From: a virus
Virus record (IMG/VR): IMGVR_UViG_3300046837_000273
Span: 1-29,756 of that record
DNA length: 29,756 nucleotides
Strand: one strand, 5' to 3'
Positions 1 to 8,149 of this stretch are shown here, piece after piece. Under the pieces are notes generated by a model. The model was not told where the DNA came from. It saw only the letters and a list, made by a program, of their open reading frames with translations, and made no database searches. The first letter of the stretch is position 1, and each line of letters opens with the position of its first letter. Both the position numbers and the translations under genes were made by a program.

Positions 1-562
1 ACGCGGCGGTGCGGATAGTCGCGCCCGTCACGGTTCCCGCTTCGATGGTGCCCAGGTCCGCGCTGAGGGCGGAGAGTTCCGCGACGGTGATATTTGAGGC
101 CGTGATCGTCGCGCTGGCGATGTTGGCCCCGACGATGGTGGAGGCGGCGATCTCGACGGAAGTGATCGTCCCCGCCGCGATCTGAGCCGCCGTGATCGTG
201 TGGGATTCGATGTCTTCGGCCTTGATCGTCCCTGCGGTGATCTTTTCGGAGGTGATCGAGTTGGCGGCGAGCTGAGCGGCGGTGATCGTGGCGGCGTGGA
301 TCTGTTCCGCTGTGATCGTCCCGGCTTTGATGTTGCCCGCTTCGATTGTTTCGGCGGCGATTTTTTCGGCGGTGATCGTTCCCGCTTTGATCTGGGCCGC
401 TTCGATGGTCCCGGCCTGGATTTTGGCGGCCGTGACCGATTCCGCTTTGAGGTGTTTGGTTTCGACGGATTCGGCTTCGAGCAGTTCCGCCGAGATCGTG
501 CCCGCTTCAATGTTGGCGGCGGTGATCGTGTGGGCCTGGATTTTGTCCCCGGTGATCGTGCC
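1..562 (-). repeat. 30-nt coding repeat array inside the tail fibre gene
   Basis: About 18 degenerate 30-nt units lie head to tail, each encoding one 10-residue xTIxAxxIxA repeat. The best conserved piece on the plus strand is a GCGGTGATCGT-like word recurring every 30 nt. Units stay in frame and vary mainly at protein-silent or tolerated positions, so selection seems to act on the protein. Such arrays can change length by recombination. Confidence 0.8.
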
Positions 563-736
563 GTCTACGAGGAGGTCGCCTTCCAGGGTTGAGGGCATAA
601 GGCGGTTCCCCTCAACGCTGCCCGAGGCGAGGATCATCCCCGTAAAGGCGGCGGGCATCAGGACATCGGGCCGCCTCAGTTCATCTTCGAGCCAGCGGCG
701 AAGGTCGCCCTCGGTTTGGAGGGTGCCGATGGCCAT
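1..736 (-). CDS. Tail fibre / receptor-binding protein with 10-residue repeats (3' end missing)
   Basis: The frame is open from ATG 736 through the left edge, so at least 245 residues are present and the C-terminus is missing. A short head (about residues 1-58) is followed by at least 18 consecutive 10-residue repeats of the form xTIxAxxIxA, for example GTITAEKIAA and HTITAANIEA. Regular repeats of this kind are known in phage tail fibres and tail-tip proteins, where they probably form beta-helical or trimeric shafts. The gene starts 5 nt after the preceding tail gene stops, at the end of a block of related tail genes. Its role in host binding is inferred from repeat type and position; the receptor-binding tip would lie outside the window. 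Confidence 0.75.
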   Translation of the reverse strand, partial: MAIGTLQTEGDLRRWLEDELRRPDVLMPAAFTGMILASGSVEGNRLMPSTLEGDLLVDGTITGDKIQAHTITAANIEAGTISAELLEAESVETKHLKAESVTAAKIQAGTIEAAQIKAGTITAEKIAAETIEAGNIKAGTITAEQIHAATITAAQLAANSITSEKITAGTIKAEDIESHTITAAQIAAGTITSVEIAASTIVGANIASATITASNITVAELSALSADLGTIEAGTVTGATIRTAA

Positions 737-741
737 TTGCG

Positions 742-1530
742 TTAAGCCGCCCGGAAGCTGACGCTGTCGAAGACCTGTATCTCGACCTCAGGTTCATAGA
801 CGGTCGGGTAGTTCTCGGCAACAGTGACCAGACCGGAGGGGTGGACGGCATACACCGAAACATCGCTTCTGCCGTATTGCCCGGTTTCCCGCTCGATTGG
901 AACCCAGGGAAAATAAACCGTTGCATCGGGGCGGTAGCCGGACGGAAGGGTGAAGATTTCACCGCCGTCGAACCCAGGATTAGCGCCGAGTTCGAGCCAG
1001 CTCGGTTCTTCTTCTTTTTCGTCGTCCCAAAACGGATACGCATTGAGAGTCGGCTGCACCCCGCCCCGGAAATGCACCACATCGAACGGGTCTTTGTAGA
1101 AGGCGAGCGAGGGGATTCCGAAGTCCAGGCGCTCGGAGTAAGGGTTCGGCTCCTCCCTGGTCCATTTGGTCCCGTATCCCGGATAGGTGCCGCCAGGAAC
1201 GATCAGCCAGTCCTGCGGCCCTTTTTCGGTTTCGAGCTTCGCGTATTCCGGCTCGCCGTTATCCCCAACAACGTGCCAGTCCTCGGGCGGCCCCGATACG
1301 CCCTCCCCAGGCATGAACCGAATAGACCGCCACTCTGAGCCGACTTTCGCTGCCGCGAAGTAGACGCCGTTGACCAGGCTTTCAAAGAACACTTCCGAAT
1401 CGGAGACAACGGCCGTCTCTGTAGCGGGGCCGAGAGGGCCGGATGCTGGGAAGCGGTCGTACCCAGTGGCATCGTAGGCCCCGACTGTGGTGCCGTCTGC
1501 CCAGGGAGTGTTTCGCAGGGTGATCGCCAT
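742..1530 (-). CDS. Tail-associated structural protein with FPEGT-family domain
   Basis: 262 residues from ATG 1530. The N-terminal 90 residues match the domain shared by the three genes upstream: an entry of the form WADGTTVGAYDA, a variable linker, then VFFESLVNGVYFAAAKVGSE. The rest is rich in W, Y, P and G with no motif I recognise, and ends in a hydrophilic beta-type stretch. It sits between the 200-residue family member and the repeat-bearing fibre, which suggests part of a fibre base or baseplate-like structure. That assignment comes from position and domain sharing. Confidence 0.65.
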   Translation of the reverse strand: MAITLRNTPWADGTTVGAYDATGYDRFPASGPLGPATETAVVSDSEVFFESLVNGVYFAAAKVGSEWRSIRFMPGEGVSGPPEDWHVVGDNGEPEYAKLETEKGPQDWLIVPGGTYPGYGTKWTREEPNPYSERLDFGIPSLAFYKDPFDVVHFRGGVQPTLNAYPFWDDEKEEEPSWLELGANPGFDGGEIFTLPSGYRPDATVYFPWVPIERETGQYGRSDVSVYAVHPSGLVTVAENYPTVYEPEVEIQVFDSVSFRAA

Positions 1531-1534
1531 TAGG

Positions 1535-2137
1535 TCAAATCGTTTCCAGCACCAGCCAGGTATCGGGGGCGATCTTTATGAGCTTGAAGCCATGATTGGG
1601 GTTCTTGATTTTCAACGGGCTTTTGTTTTCCACTTCGGCGCCGAATTCCCAGAATTCAACCCCCGCTTCGCCTTTGATTAAGACTTCCCCTTCGGTGTAT
1701 TCATCAGCACTACCTAGAACCCGGATTGTGGTGCCGACCGGAATCGGTCTTTTCGCTTCGGCGGGGATGGTCACGGTGAATTTGACGCCGGCCCCGGTGG
1801 GGATGTTGGGCAAATAAATGATCTTGCCATCGTCAGAGGGGACAACCGTGTAGTCGCCCGACTGTTCGTTGAAGGGGTCCACGACAGTCCCTTCCGCCCC
1901 TGCGACGAAGCCTACGTAGCGATAGACCCCTCCCACTTCAGCTACGGCGTAGTAGACCGCGCCCTGGGTCAAGCCGGAGAAGGTTACGGAGCCATCTTCG
2001 ACTTCCTGGGTATCTGCCGCAGAACCTATAGGCGCTCCTGAGGGCGGCCCGGTCGGCGGCCAGTTGGAGGCGGCGTAGACCCCGACTTCCGTGCCCTCGG
2101 GGAAGACATCTGGCCTTGTCAGCGTGAAGCCCGCCAT
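1535..2137 (-). CDS. Tail-associated structural protein with FPEGT-family domain
   Basis: 200 residues; the ATG overlaps the TGA of the preceding gene at 2137. Residues 1-85 carry the clearest copy of the shared domain: VFPEGTEVGVYAAS, a Pro/Gly-rich linker, then VTFSGLTQGAVYYAVAEVGG. The C-terminal half (about 90-200) is different, with TIRVLGSADEY and a final WLVLE, and looks like a second beta-rich domain. No enzymatic residues stand out. Most likely a virion tail or fibre component. Confidence 0.65.
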   Translation of the reverse strand: MAGFTLTRPDVFPEGTEVGVYAASNWPPTGPPSGAPIGSAADTQEVEDGSVTFSGLTQGAVYYAVAEVGGVYRYVGFVAGAEGTVVDPFNEQSGDYTVVPSDDGKIIYLPNIPTGAGVKFTVTIPAEAKRPIPVGTTIRVLGSADEYTEGEVLIKGEAGVEFWEFGAEVENKSPLKIKNPNHGFKLIKIAPDTWLVLETI

Positions 2138-2499
2138 CAGACCGAGAACTGGAGGTAGCCGACCGTGTCACCGACCGGGCCTGCCGCGCACCATTGGCCG
2201 CTAGTCAGCCCACGGACCTCGAGAAGGCCACGCGCCTTGACCGTTGCCTTAGCGGTCGGCTTGGAAAACGGCTCCCGTGCGAGGCCGCGCTCGACCTCGA
2301 CCTGATGGGCGGGCCAGAAGCCGACCTCTGTGCCCGGAGCGAAGCGGTGGTTCTTCACCACGACGACCGGACCCTTTGGCTTCGATTGGGTCGCTTCACT
2401 GGCGGCCTTCTTCGGGCCGCTGGACACTTCTTTGGGGGCGGTCCGTTTGCGCGACTTCTGAGCCGCTTTCTTCTTGGCTTTCGTTTTCGCTTTGGCCAT
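2137..2499 (-). CDS. Lys-rich N-terminal tail fused to FPEGT-family domain
   Basis: 120 residues. The first ~43 residues are a very basic, disordered Lys/Arg/Ala-rich stretch (AKAKTKAKKKAAQKSRKR), resembling histone-like tails. Residues ~45-120 are a compact copy of the shared domain: RFAPGTEVGFWPAHQ, then LLEVRGLTSGQWCAAGPVG. It is the shortest member of the local family and nearly the bare domain plus a basic tail. It starts 12 nt after the 194-residue gene ends. The basic tail could bind nucleic acid or a charged virion surface; this is speculation. Confidence 0.6.
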   Translation of the reverse strand: MAKAKTKAKKKAAQKSRKRTAPKEVSSGPKKAASEATQSKPKGPVVVVKNHRFAPGTEVGFWPAHQVEVERGLAREPFSKPTAKATVKARGLLEVRGLTSGQWCAAGPVGDTVGYLQFSV

Positions 2500-2511
2500 C
2501 GCTCAGTCCTC

Positions 2512-3096
2512 CTATTCGCCCGTGGTGAACAGGCAGGTGCGCTGGATTCCGCCGGCGCCGGACTCAGAGCCTTCGGTGACGGTCGAGATGGTCGCCGCCG
2601 CCCCGCCACCAGAGAGGGCTTCGGAACCGGCTACGTGTTCGAGGGTCGGCACGTTCTGGGCAGCCCACGCCTTGCGGAAGGTGATGATGTAGGGAGTCGT
2701 GCCGCCAGAGTTGCCCGGACCGCCGCTCACTTCGACATCGCCTTCCGCGACGTTGGAGAGGGCCACGAGGGCTTCTTTGACTTCGGTGGAGGTCGCGTTG
2801 TATTTCAGATCGGAGGTCGTTTGACCCGACAGTTTGAGTTTGTGTTTGCCACCCGTCGCGTCGACTTTGACTTTCTGGATCTCGTCGACGAACGCCTCAA
2901 GCACGTAGTCGGTATTGGCAGTGAGGCCCGTGAATTCGACCGCCCCTTCGGAGATAACTCCTGTCGCGGCCGGAGCGGGAAACGGGTGACGACCCTCGCG
3001 CCGCTCAACATCGGATTCCCCGAGGAGATAACAGCCAACGGCCGTACCCTCTGGGAAGAGGCCGGGGGTCGGGACTACTTTTCGTTCGACTGACAT
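2512..3096 (-). CDS. Structural protein: FPEGT-family domain plus phage beta-repeat domain
   Basis: 194 residues from ATG 3096, chosen because it directly follows the HNH gene and begins the family-like entry MSVERKVVPTPGLFPEGT. Residues 1-75 form the shared domain, ending VEFTGLTANTDYVLEAF. Residues ~85-175 resemble a beta-sandwich repeat common in phage and surface proteins, with YNATSTEVKEALVALSN, a GGPGNSGGTTPY loop and AAQNVPTLEHVAGS. An upstream in-frame extension to 3345 overlaps the HNH gene and does not look like protein. Probably a virion surface or tail component; exact role unknown. Confidence 0.65.
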   Translation of the reverse strand: MSVERKVVPTPGLFPEGTAVGCYLLGESDVERREGRHPFPAPAATGVISEGAVEFTGLTANTDYVLEAFVDEIQKVKVDATGGKHKLKLSGQTTSDLKYNATSTEVKEALVALSNVAEGDVEVSGGPGNSGGTTPYIITFRKAWAAQNVPTLEHVAGSEALSGGGAAATISTVTEGSESGAGGIQRTCLFTTGE

Positions 3097-3098
3097 GG

Positions 3099-3605
3099 CT
3101 ATGCCTCCACTAGTTCGCGTTTGGTGCGGCGGGGTCGCTGGTTTTCTGTCTGCTGTTTGCGTGTTGCCCACCGGCAGTTGTCGGGCTCGTAGTTGCCTTC
3201 GTTGTCGATGCGGTCGATGCTGTGGTCGGGACCGGGTTTTTCGCCCATGTCCTCGATGAAGTTCTCGAAGTCGTCCCAGCGCGCACAGACAGTGATCCCG
3301 CGAGCGCCGTAGTTGTGGTAGCTGCCCGACGATGGCGTGTTGCATCTAGACCGCATCGAAATCCATGTCGAGTAGAGAGGATGCCGGTCGTTGTCTTTCG
3401 CGTAACCGTGCCGTTCCTGAACGCACCCACAGGAACGGCTCGCGCCCTGCCGAATGAGATGGGCGTAGACCTCTCGCCTTTCGCCACACTCGCATTCGCA
3501 CAACCAGACCGAATGCCCTAGCTTGCCACGCGGCTCCGCAGGGGCAAGCACGGTCCACATGCCAAACTGCTCACCAACTGGAGGGGTTAGCCTCGGCCTC
3601 GGCAT
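3099..3605 (-). CDS. HNH endonuclease next to the portal gene
   Basis: 168 residues. An N-terminal zinc-ribbon-like segment (CECECGERREVYAHLIRQG ... CGC) is followed by YSTWISMRSRCNTP, the YGARGITVCARWDDFENFIEDMG stretch found in many phage HNH proteins, and then SIDRIDNEGNYEPDNCRWAT, the nuclease core. Its ATG overlaps the portal stop (ATGA). This is the usual pattern of a free-standing homing endonuclease inserted between structural genes. A truncated relative lies at the right edge of the window. Cleavage specificity cannot be read from sequence. Confidence 0.88.
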   Translation of the reverse strand: MPRPRLTPPVGEQFGMWTVLAPAEPRGKLGHSVWLCECECGERREVYAHLIRQGASRSCGCVQERHGYAKDNDRHPLYSTWISMRSRCNTPSSGSYHNYGARGITVCARWDDFENFIEDMGEKPGPDHSIDRIDNEGNYEPDNCRWATRKQQTENQRPRRTKRELVEA

Positions 3606-5551
3606 CAGGAACTCGCCCCCGCTGGTTCTGGTTCGGACCCGTTGGAGGAGGGCGCGCCTTCTGGCCCTCCGCCCTGACTCAGGGGCGGTTCGGAAATCTG
3701 ATTGGAAGCAGCTTCGAGAACTTGATGGATCTGTTCGTCGGGCATTCCCGCCTGTTTGAGCGCGTTGCCCACGGCGAGGACCGACTGCTCGGACGATGGC
3801 CCTGCGGGTTTCAGTAGGGAATCGGGTTCATCGACTCCGAATTTCCGCATCACGAGCGAGGCGACGTTGCGGTGGTCCAACTCTTCGAGGAACGGGGCGA
3901 GCGCATCGACCAACTGGACCGCTTCGGAGCGTTGTTCGGCTTCGTTGTGCGCTTCGGTTGAGCCGTCGATGGGTTCAACGTCGATGTCGGCGTTTAGCTC
4001 GGCGGGACCGCACTTGACGAAGGAGTAGCCCTGTGGGGTGCGAAGTTGCGGGTCGCCCGCGCCTTCGATGCGGACCGTCTTTGACTGTTTGTCAGAGACG
4101 ATGTGCTGGCGGAGCAGCTCGCGCATCTGCTTGGTGGTCGGGCGGAGCAGGTCAACCGTGAGGTTCTTCGTCATCTGCTTGATGCGGCGGTTCGCTGCGG
4201 CCTGCACCATCTGCGTTCCGGTCGCGGTTTCTTCGCCGCTCGAGCCGATCACCGCTTCGGACATCCCGGTCGTGCGCTCGATGTCGGACTTGAGCGCGTT
4301 CTCCTCCTCCACGCCGGAGTTCGGGACTTCCTTGAAGGGGATCGGGAAGATGGCGTCTCGTGGGTCGCCGTTGACGGGGATCATCGCTCCGATCCCGGTG
4401 ACGACATCGGCGGGGTTCAGCATCCCGCGAGAGAAGAAGTAGCCGCCGTTCATGGAGAGGGTGGCGGCGTCTCGGCGCTGCCCCCGCATCGCGTTCAGCT
4501 CGTACTGGAGATGCGCGATTGGCTCGGCTTGCCCGATGCCGACCAGCTCGTGCTCGACGATGGTGGGGCGGTAGATCTGGAAGGGGAACTCGCCGTGGAA
4601 GTAGGGGTTCGGCGCTTCTTGGACGAGCAGCCCCTCCGAGCCGCCCAGCACCGTGTAGACGTTGTCGCGGTCGTGGTACTCCCAGACCTCGAAAAGCTCG
4701 TTGCCTTCGGCGGCTTCGTAGGTGGAGAGGCCCGCCGCTTCGTAGCGTTCGGCCCAGACCTCGCCGCGCCCCTTCACCGAGGAGAAGCTCTTGACCTTTT
4801 CGAGATCCAGTTCCGCCCAGCCGCCCTCCTCGCCGCGTGTCTTGCGTTCCTTGCCCTCCGCGATCATGTCTTCGATGTAGCGGAGCGAGCGCCAGGTGCG
4901 GTGAATGACGTACTCGCAGGACTCCAGGTCGTAGGCGACGGGATCCCAGAAGAAGTCGAAGATGTCAACCGATTCGACTTTGGGGCCTTCGTAGACGAGT
5001 ATGTGGTCGTTCTGCGCAACCTTGTAGCCCGGTTGGCTCGCGTTCGGGACGACCTGCTTGTTGGAGCGGTACTTGCGCTCCCAGAAGGTCTTTTGGATGC
5101 CGATGCCGTAGCGGAGCCCTGAGCGGACGGTTTCTTGGAGCCGCCTCTCGTAGTTCATGCCCCGTTGGTAGCTTTCGATCAGTCGCTTGACTGGGTCGCA
5201 GGCGGCGATGGTTCCGGGTTCGTTGTTGTTGGGTTTGGCGATGATGGTCGGATCTGAGGCGAGGATGGCGGGCAGCACCGTCTCGATCACCGTGTAGATC
5301 CAGGGGACGAATAGGTCGTCTCCGAAGACGCGGCGGAATTCCATAGCCACCGTGTCTTTGTCATTTGGGGTCGTGGCTTGGGCGGCCCGCCGGCTCAGGC
5401 GCTTCCAGTTGCGCGAGAGTCCGTAGAAGCTGTTGAAGCGAGGGTCGAGATCCTTGTGCAGACGGTCGCTGGCTTCTTTGCGCCGCCTGATGAGCTGGAG
5501 GATCTCTTTCTGACCCTCCGACATTTCCTCGATGCTGGCAAGACCCGGCAT
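3605..5551 (-). CDS. Portal protein
   Basis: 648 residues from ATG 5551, 4 nt after the preceding gene ends; a longer in-frame extension is low-complexity and overlaps that gene. The protein has the long, soluble, mixed alpha/beta character of portals. The middle carries conserved-looking portal stretches: EHELVGIGQAEPIAHLQYEL, MRGQRRDAATLSMNGGYFFS, and VIGSSGEETATGTQMVQAAA with a helical stem following. It would form the dodecameric DNA channel at the capsid vertex and dock the terminase. TerL lies two small genes upstream, matching packaging-gene order. The Pro/Gly/Ser-rich C-terminal ~30 residues look disordered. Confidence 0.85.
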   Translation of the reverse strand: MPGLASIEEMSEGQKEILQLIRRRKEASDRLHKDLDPRFNSFYGLSRNWKRLSRRAAQATTPNDKDTVAMEFRRVFGDDLFVPWIYTVIETVLPAILASDPTIIAKPNNNEPGTIAACDPVKRLIESYQRGMNYERRLQETVRSGLRYGIGIQKTFWERKYRSNKQVVPNASQPGYKVAQNDHILVYEGPKVESVDIFDFFWDPVAYDLESCEYVIHRTWRSLRYIEDMIAEGKERKTRGEEGGWAELDLEKVKSFSSVKGRGEVWAERYEAAGLSTYEAAEGNELFEVWEYHDRDNVYTVLGGSEGLLVQEAPNPYFHGEFPFQIYRPTIVEHELVGIGQAEPIAHLQYELNAMRGQRRDAATLSMNGGYFFSRGMLNPADVVTGIGAMIPVNGDPRDAIFPIPFKEVPNSGVEEENALKSDIERTTGMSEAVIGSSGEETATGTQMVQAAANRRIKQMTKNLTVDLLRPTTKQMRELLRQHIVSDKQSKTVRIEGAGDPQLRTPQGYSFVKCGPAELNADIDVEPIDGSTEAHNEAEQRSEAVQLVDALAPFLEELDHRNVASLVMRKFGVDEPDSLLKPAGPSSEQSVLAVGNALKQAGMPDEQIHQVLEAASNQISEPPLSQGGGPEGAPSSNGSEPEPAGASS

Positions 5552-5555
5552 GGGC

Positions 5556-5990
5556 TTACTCCGAGAGCGCGGGCTCCGGAAGCTTCTCCTCGATGGGTTC
5601 GTCCTCCGGGGCGGCTCCGTTCTGGGGCGGCTCCTCGGGTTCGGGCTCCGCGAGTTCCGGGGAGGGCTCGCCCAGCTCCGTGACCGGGACGCCGAAGACC
5701 TCCTCGGGCGGCTTGGGCTGCACCATGCTCGCGTCACGGGACTCGTAGTTGATGGCGAAGCCCTTTGTCTCCCAGGGGCCGTCCTGTGTGGCGGCGGTTC
5801 GCAGGGTGATGATGTGAAGCTGGCCGCCGATCAGCTCGAGGCAGCGAAGGGAATCGACGAGGGCCATGATGGTCGGCGCGTCGGCGCGTTCGGCAAGGTC
5901 GAGGGCGGCACGGTGGGCAGCCTCGTCTCCGACCGCGAACCCTGCCTGCTGGTTCTCGGGGTAGACGACCTGGGCAAGAAGGCGCTCCAT
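5556..5990 (-). CDS. Hypothetical protein between TerL and portal, acidic Pro-rich tail
   Basis: 144 residues; ATG at 5990 overlaps the stop of the 90-residue gene. Residues 1-85 look folded (LAQVVYPENQQAGFAVGDEA, then LRCLELIGGQLHIITLRTAA). Residues ~90-144 are a Pro/Glu-rich disordered tail such as EPEPEEPPQNGAAPEDEP. I do not recognise the family. Acidic disordered tails occur in scaffold-like and head-assembly proteins, but position alone does not decide this. Confidence 0.6.
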   Translation of the reverse strand: MERLLAQVVYPENQQAGFAVGDEAAHRAALDLAERADAPTIMALVDSLRCLELIGGQLHIITLRTAATQDGPWETKGFAINYESRDASMVQPKPPEEVFGVPVTELGEPSPELAEPEPEEPPQNGAAPEDEPIEEKLPEPALSE

Positions 5991-6262
5991 CAGGTTCTCC
6001 CTTCTCGGATGGCGGCGAATACCTCGGGGTCGGAGGGATTGGCCAGCGGGTTCGCCTCGTGTTTGGCCACGACCGCTTCCATCTGGTCGGCGTGACGCTC
6101 AGAGCAGTCCCGACAGTGGCGCACCCATTTGGCTACGTGATCCATCGGGTACTCCCGCTTGCAGACCTCGCAGCGAAGCACGGGGGTTCCCGGCTCCCGG
6201 TGAAAGGCAGCGTGGGTCGGGAGGATGAGTCCTGTGGCGGTTTGGCTGACGGGGCTCGACAT
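5990..6262 (-). CDS. Small zinc-finger-like protein downstream of TerL
   Basis: 90 residues, ATG at 6262. Cysteine and histidine spacing CEVCKREYPMDHVAKWVRHC followed by RDCSERH suggests one treble-clef-like or C2H2-like zinc site in the middle of the protein. The rest is polar. It lies in a 57-nt gap after TerL and overlaps the next gene at its stop. A box shared with the TerL and repressor upstream regions (TGAATGGCACTCAG) sits 10 nt before its start. Function unknown; nucleic acid binding is plausible. Confidence 0.6.
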   Translation of the reverse strand: MSSPVSQTATGLILPTHAAFHREPGTPVLRCEVCKREYPMDHVAKWVRHCRDCSERHADQMEAVVAKHEANPLANPSDPEVFAAIREGRT

Positions 6263-6319
6263 GGGCGTTACCTGAGTGCCATTCAGGACGCACTTTGACT
6301 GCGCCAGCGGTCGGAAAGC

Positions 6320-8149
6320 TCAACGCAGCCGCGTGTCGTACCCGGAGATGTTGTGTGGGCGGGCGACGAACCCGCCTTCGGAAGAAGCGCCGGATTCCAT
6401 CAGCGGGCGCTCGCGGGCGACCTGTTGGGCGATCATGTAGGCGGAGAGCAGGTCGTCGAATTTCCCCGGCTCGGCCTCCGTGGTCCCTTTGTCGGTGCGG
6501 GTGTAGGTGCGGGCCTCACCCGCCAGCGCGCGCGACTTGATCCCGTCCTCCTCCTCTTTCAGCAGGGAGGCGAGGTTGGACACCATCTCGGGCTTCGTCC
6601 GCTGCGTCGTGTCCCAACCCAGGCGATGCTCGGCCTTCTCTGAGACGTTGCCGATCTTCTTGGCGCGGTAGATGAAGGGGTAGTGGAAGTCGTGATAGAG
6701 GATGCGGAGAACAGGCATCCCCCAGCCTCCGGTCCGCTCGATGGCGACCCATGCGTTGTTGAAGTAGAGGGCGGCGAGCAGGATGAAGGTCGCCAACTCC
6801 TCGGTTTCGATCCGGGACCGATACTCCGCAACCTGCTCGCGGGTTCGGTGGTCGATTACCTCGATGGCGTGGTAGTCGGACTCCTTCGTCGTTTCGGTGT
6901 TGCCGCCCGATACGTCGACGCCCATGATGAACTCGCGGCCCTTCAAGTCCTCGGGCAGCCAGAGCTTGAACGGGTGCGTCGGATTCGGCAGGCCGCGTTC
7001 GCGCTCTCGGAACTCGGCCGCCTCGGGAACCTGGATGGAGTCCCCTGAGCGGTTGATATGCGCCGCCATCCTCTCGGGCACGAAGTCTCCGATCAGCGGG
7101 CCGGGGTTCTCCGCGTCGGGCTGCTTGGGGTCGGTCAGGTCGATGCGGACGAAGAGTTGTTCGATGCGCTCGGGGAGGAAGACCTTTTGGCCGGTCGCCA
7201 CGAAAGCCTCGTGCGGCGTGGACGGCATCTCTTGGTGGAAGACGCGGATGTCGCCGCCGCACTTGTTGGCGATGAAACGCCGCCGCCAGTGAAGCTGCTC
7301 CAGCTCGAGCTTGTGGGCGGCGACCAGTTCGGGCTCCTGCTCGGCGTAGGGGTTGCTGCCATCCCCGACGATGAAGGCTTCCCGCTCGGTATCGGAGGCA
7401 AAGGGGAGGCGGTATTCAGGCTCTTTCCACCAGGGCCAGAAGAAAGCGATGAAGTCAGAGCGGCCTTCTTCGGCGTCGTCCCAAAGATCCTTGAACTCGT
7501 TGAAGCCGTTGGCGGTGGACTCCAGCAGGATCAGCGTGTCGGGATCGTCGGGGATCGCGGAGCCGAGGGCGGTGAGCTTCTGCATGATCTGCGGCCAGAA
7601 GGCGACCTCGGAGCCATGCAGCTTGCGGTATGTCCCGCCGCGCCCTGCCTCGAACTCGCCGGCTGTGTCGACGAGATAGCGAGAGTCGGGGAAGGGGCGG
7701 TCCCGGTCCGGGCCAACGAAGTGCATTTCCCGCTGGCGCTTGAAACCCCCGATGGCGGGCCGCAGGAGATCATCTGCGGGCAGGTTTTTGTAGATCGTGT
7801 CGGCCATGCGGTAGAGCTTCGCCCCGGTCTCGCGGTCGTGGGCGACGGTGAGGGCGTCACACCGCTCATGCAACGTGCAGTCGTGCATCAGGTCCACCTG
7901 GGCGTAGGTCGATATGCCGATCTGCCGCGCCTTCAGGGCCAGGCCACGTTGCGGTTTGCCTTCGGCTCGCTGTTTCTTCAGGGCGGCGTCTAGCTCGCGC
8001 TGGCCGGGTTTCGCCTGAAAGGGGATCAACTTCCCGCCCGCCTTCGGCACGATCTTGGCGAACTGCTCCCCCCAGAACAGCGTGTCCTCGTGCACTCGCC
8101 GGCGTAGAGCGTCGATCTCGCTCTGGGGGGCTGCGGTCGCCGTCGCCAC
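6320..8149 (-). CDS. terL: Terminase large subunit (ATPase-nuclease packaging motor)
   Basis: 609 residues from GTG 8149. The motor pumps DNA into the prohead and cuts it. An N-terminal ATPase shows a Walker A-like LKARQIGIST (about 72-81) and a Walker B-like TLILLESTANG. The nuclease domain has MGVDVSGG with Asp near 412, an IERTGG strand, and GKFDDLLSA near 563-570, the usual late acidic motif. Start is uncertain: a TTG at 8251 adds 34 residues but translates a stretch that looks non-coding and lies beside a hairpin; neither start has a clear ribosome binding site. The protein is complete, with no frameshift. Confidence 0.92.
   Translation of the reverse strand: MATATAAPQSEIDALRRRVHEDTLFWGEQFAKIVPKAGGKLIPFQAKPGQRELDAALKKQRAEGKPQRGLALKARQIGISTYAQVDLMHDCTLHERCDALTVAHDRETGAKLYRMADTIYKNLPADDLLRPAIGGFKRQREMHFVGPDRDRPFPDSRYLVDTAGEFEAGRGGTYRKLHGSEVAFWPQIMQKLTALGSAIPDDPDTLILLESTANGFNEFKDLWDDAEEGRSDFIAFFWPWWKEPEYRLPFASDTEREAFIVGDGSNPYAEQEPELVAAHKLELEQLHWRRRFIANKCGGDIRVFHQEMPSTPHEAFVATGQKVFLPERIEQLFVRIDLTDPKQPDAENPGPLIGDFVPERMAAHINRSGDSIQVPEAAEFRERERGLPNPTHPFKLWLPEDLKGREFIMGVDVSGGNTETTKESDYHAIEVIDHRTREQVAEYRSRIETEELATFILLAALYFNNAWVAIERTGGWGMPVLRILYHDFHYPFIYRAKKIGNVSEKAEHRLGWDTTQRTKPEMVSNLASLLKEEEDGIKSRALAGEARTYTRTDKGTTEAEPGKFDDLLSAYMIAQQVARERPLMESGASSEGGFVARPHNISGYDTRLR

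Noticed and set aside
1-562. CRISPR-like array
   Set aside because: The 30-nt periodicity is continuous, has no spacers and codes for a regular protein repeat.
28-592. Arg/Ser/Pro-rich and Phe/Asp-rich frames across the left end on both strands
   Set aside because: They are shadows of the 30-nt repeat of the fibre gene, whose own frame is open to the edge and gives regular xTIxAxxIxA units.
3097-3345. N-terminal extension of the 194-residue structural protein
   Set aside because: The extension overlaps the HNH gene and its translation lacks the family entry; ATG 3096 gives a start matching the neighbours.
4103-5122. Long plus-strand frame opposite the portal
   Set aside because: It is antisense to a well-supported portal gene and has the Val/Leu/Asp/Gly composition expected of GC-rich shadows, without motifs.
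7058-7993. Long plus-strand frame opposite TerL
   Set aside because: Antisense to clear terminase motifs and without protein-like features of its own.
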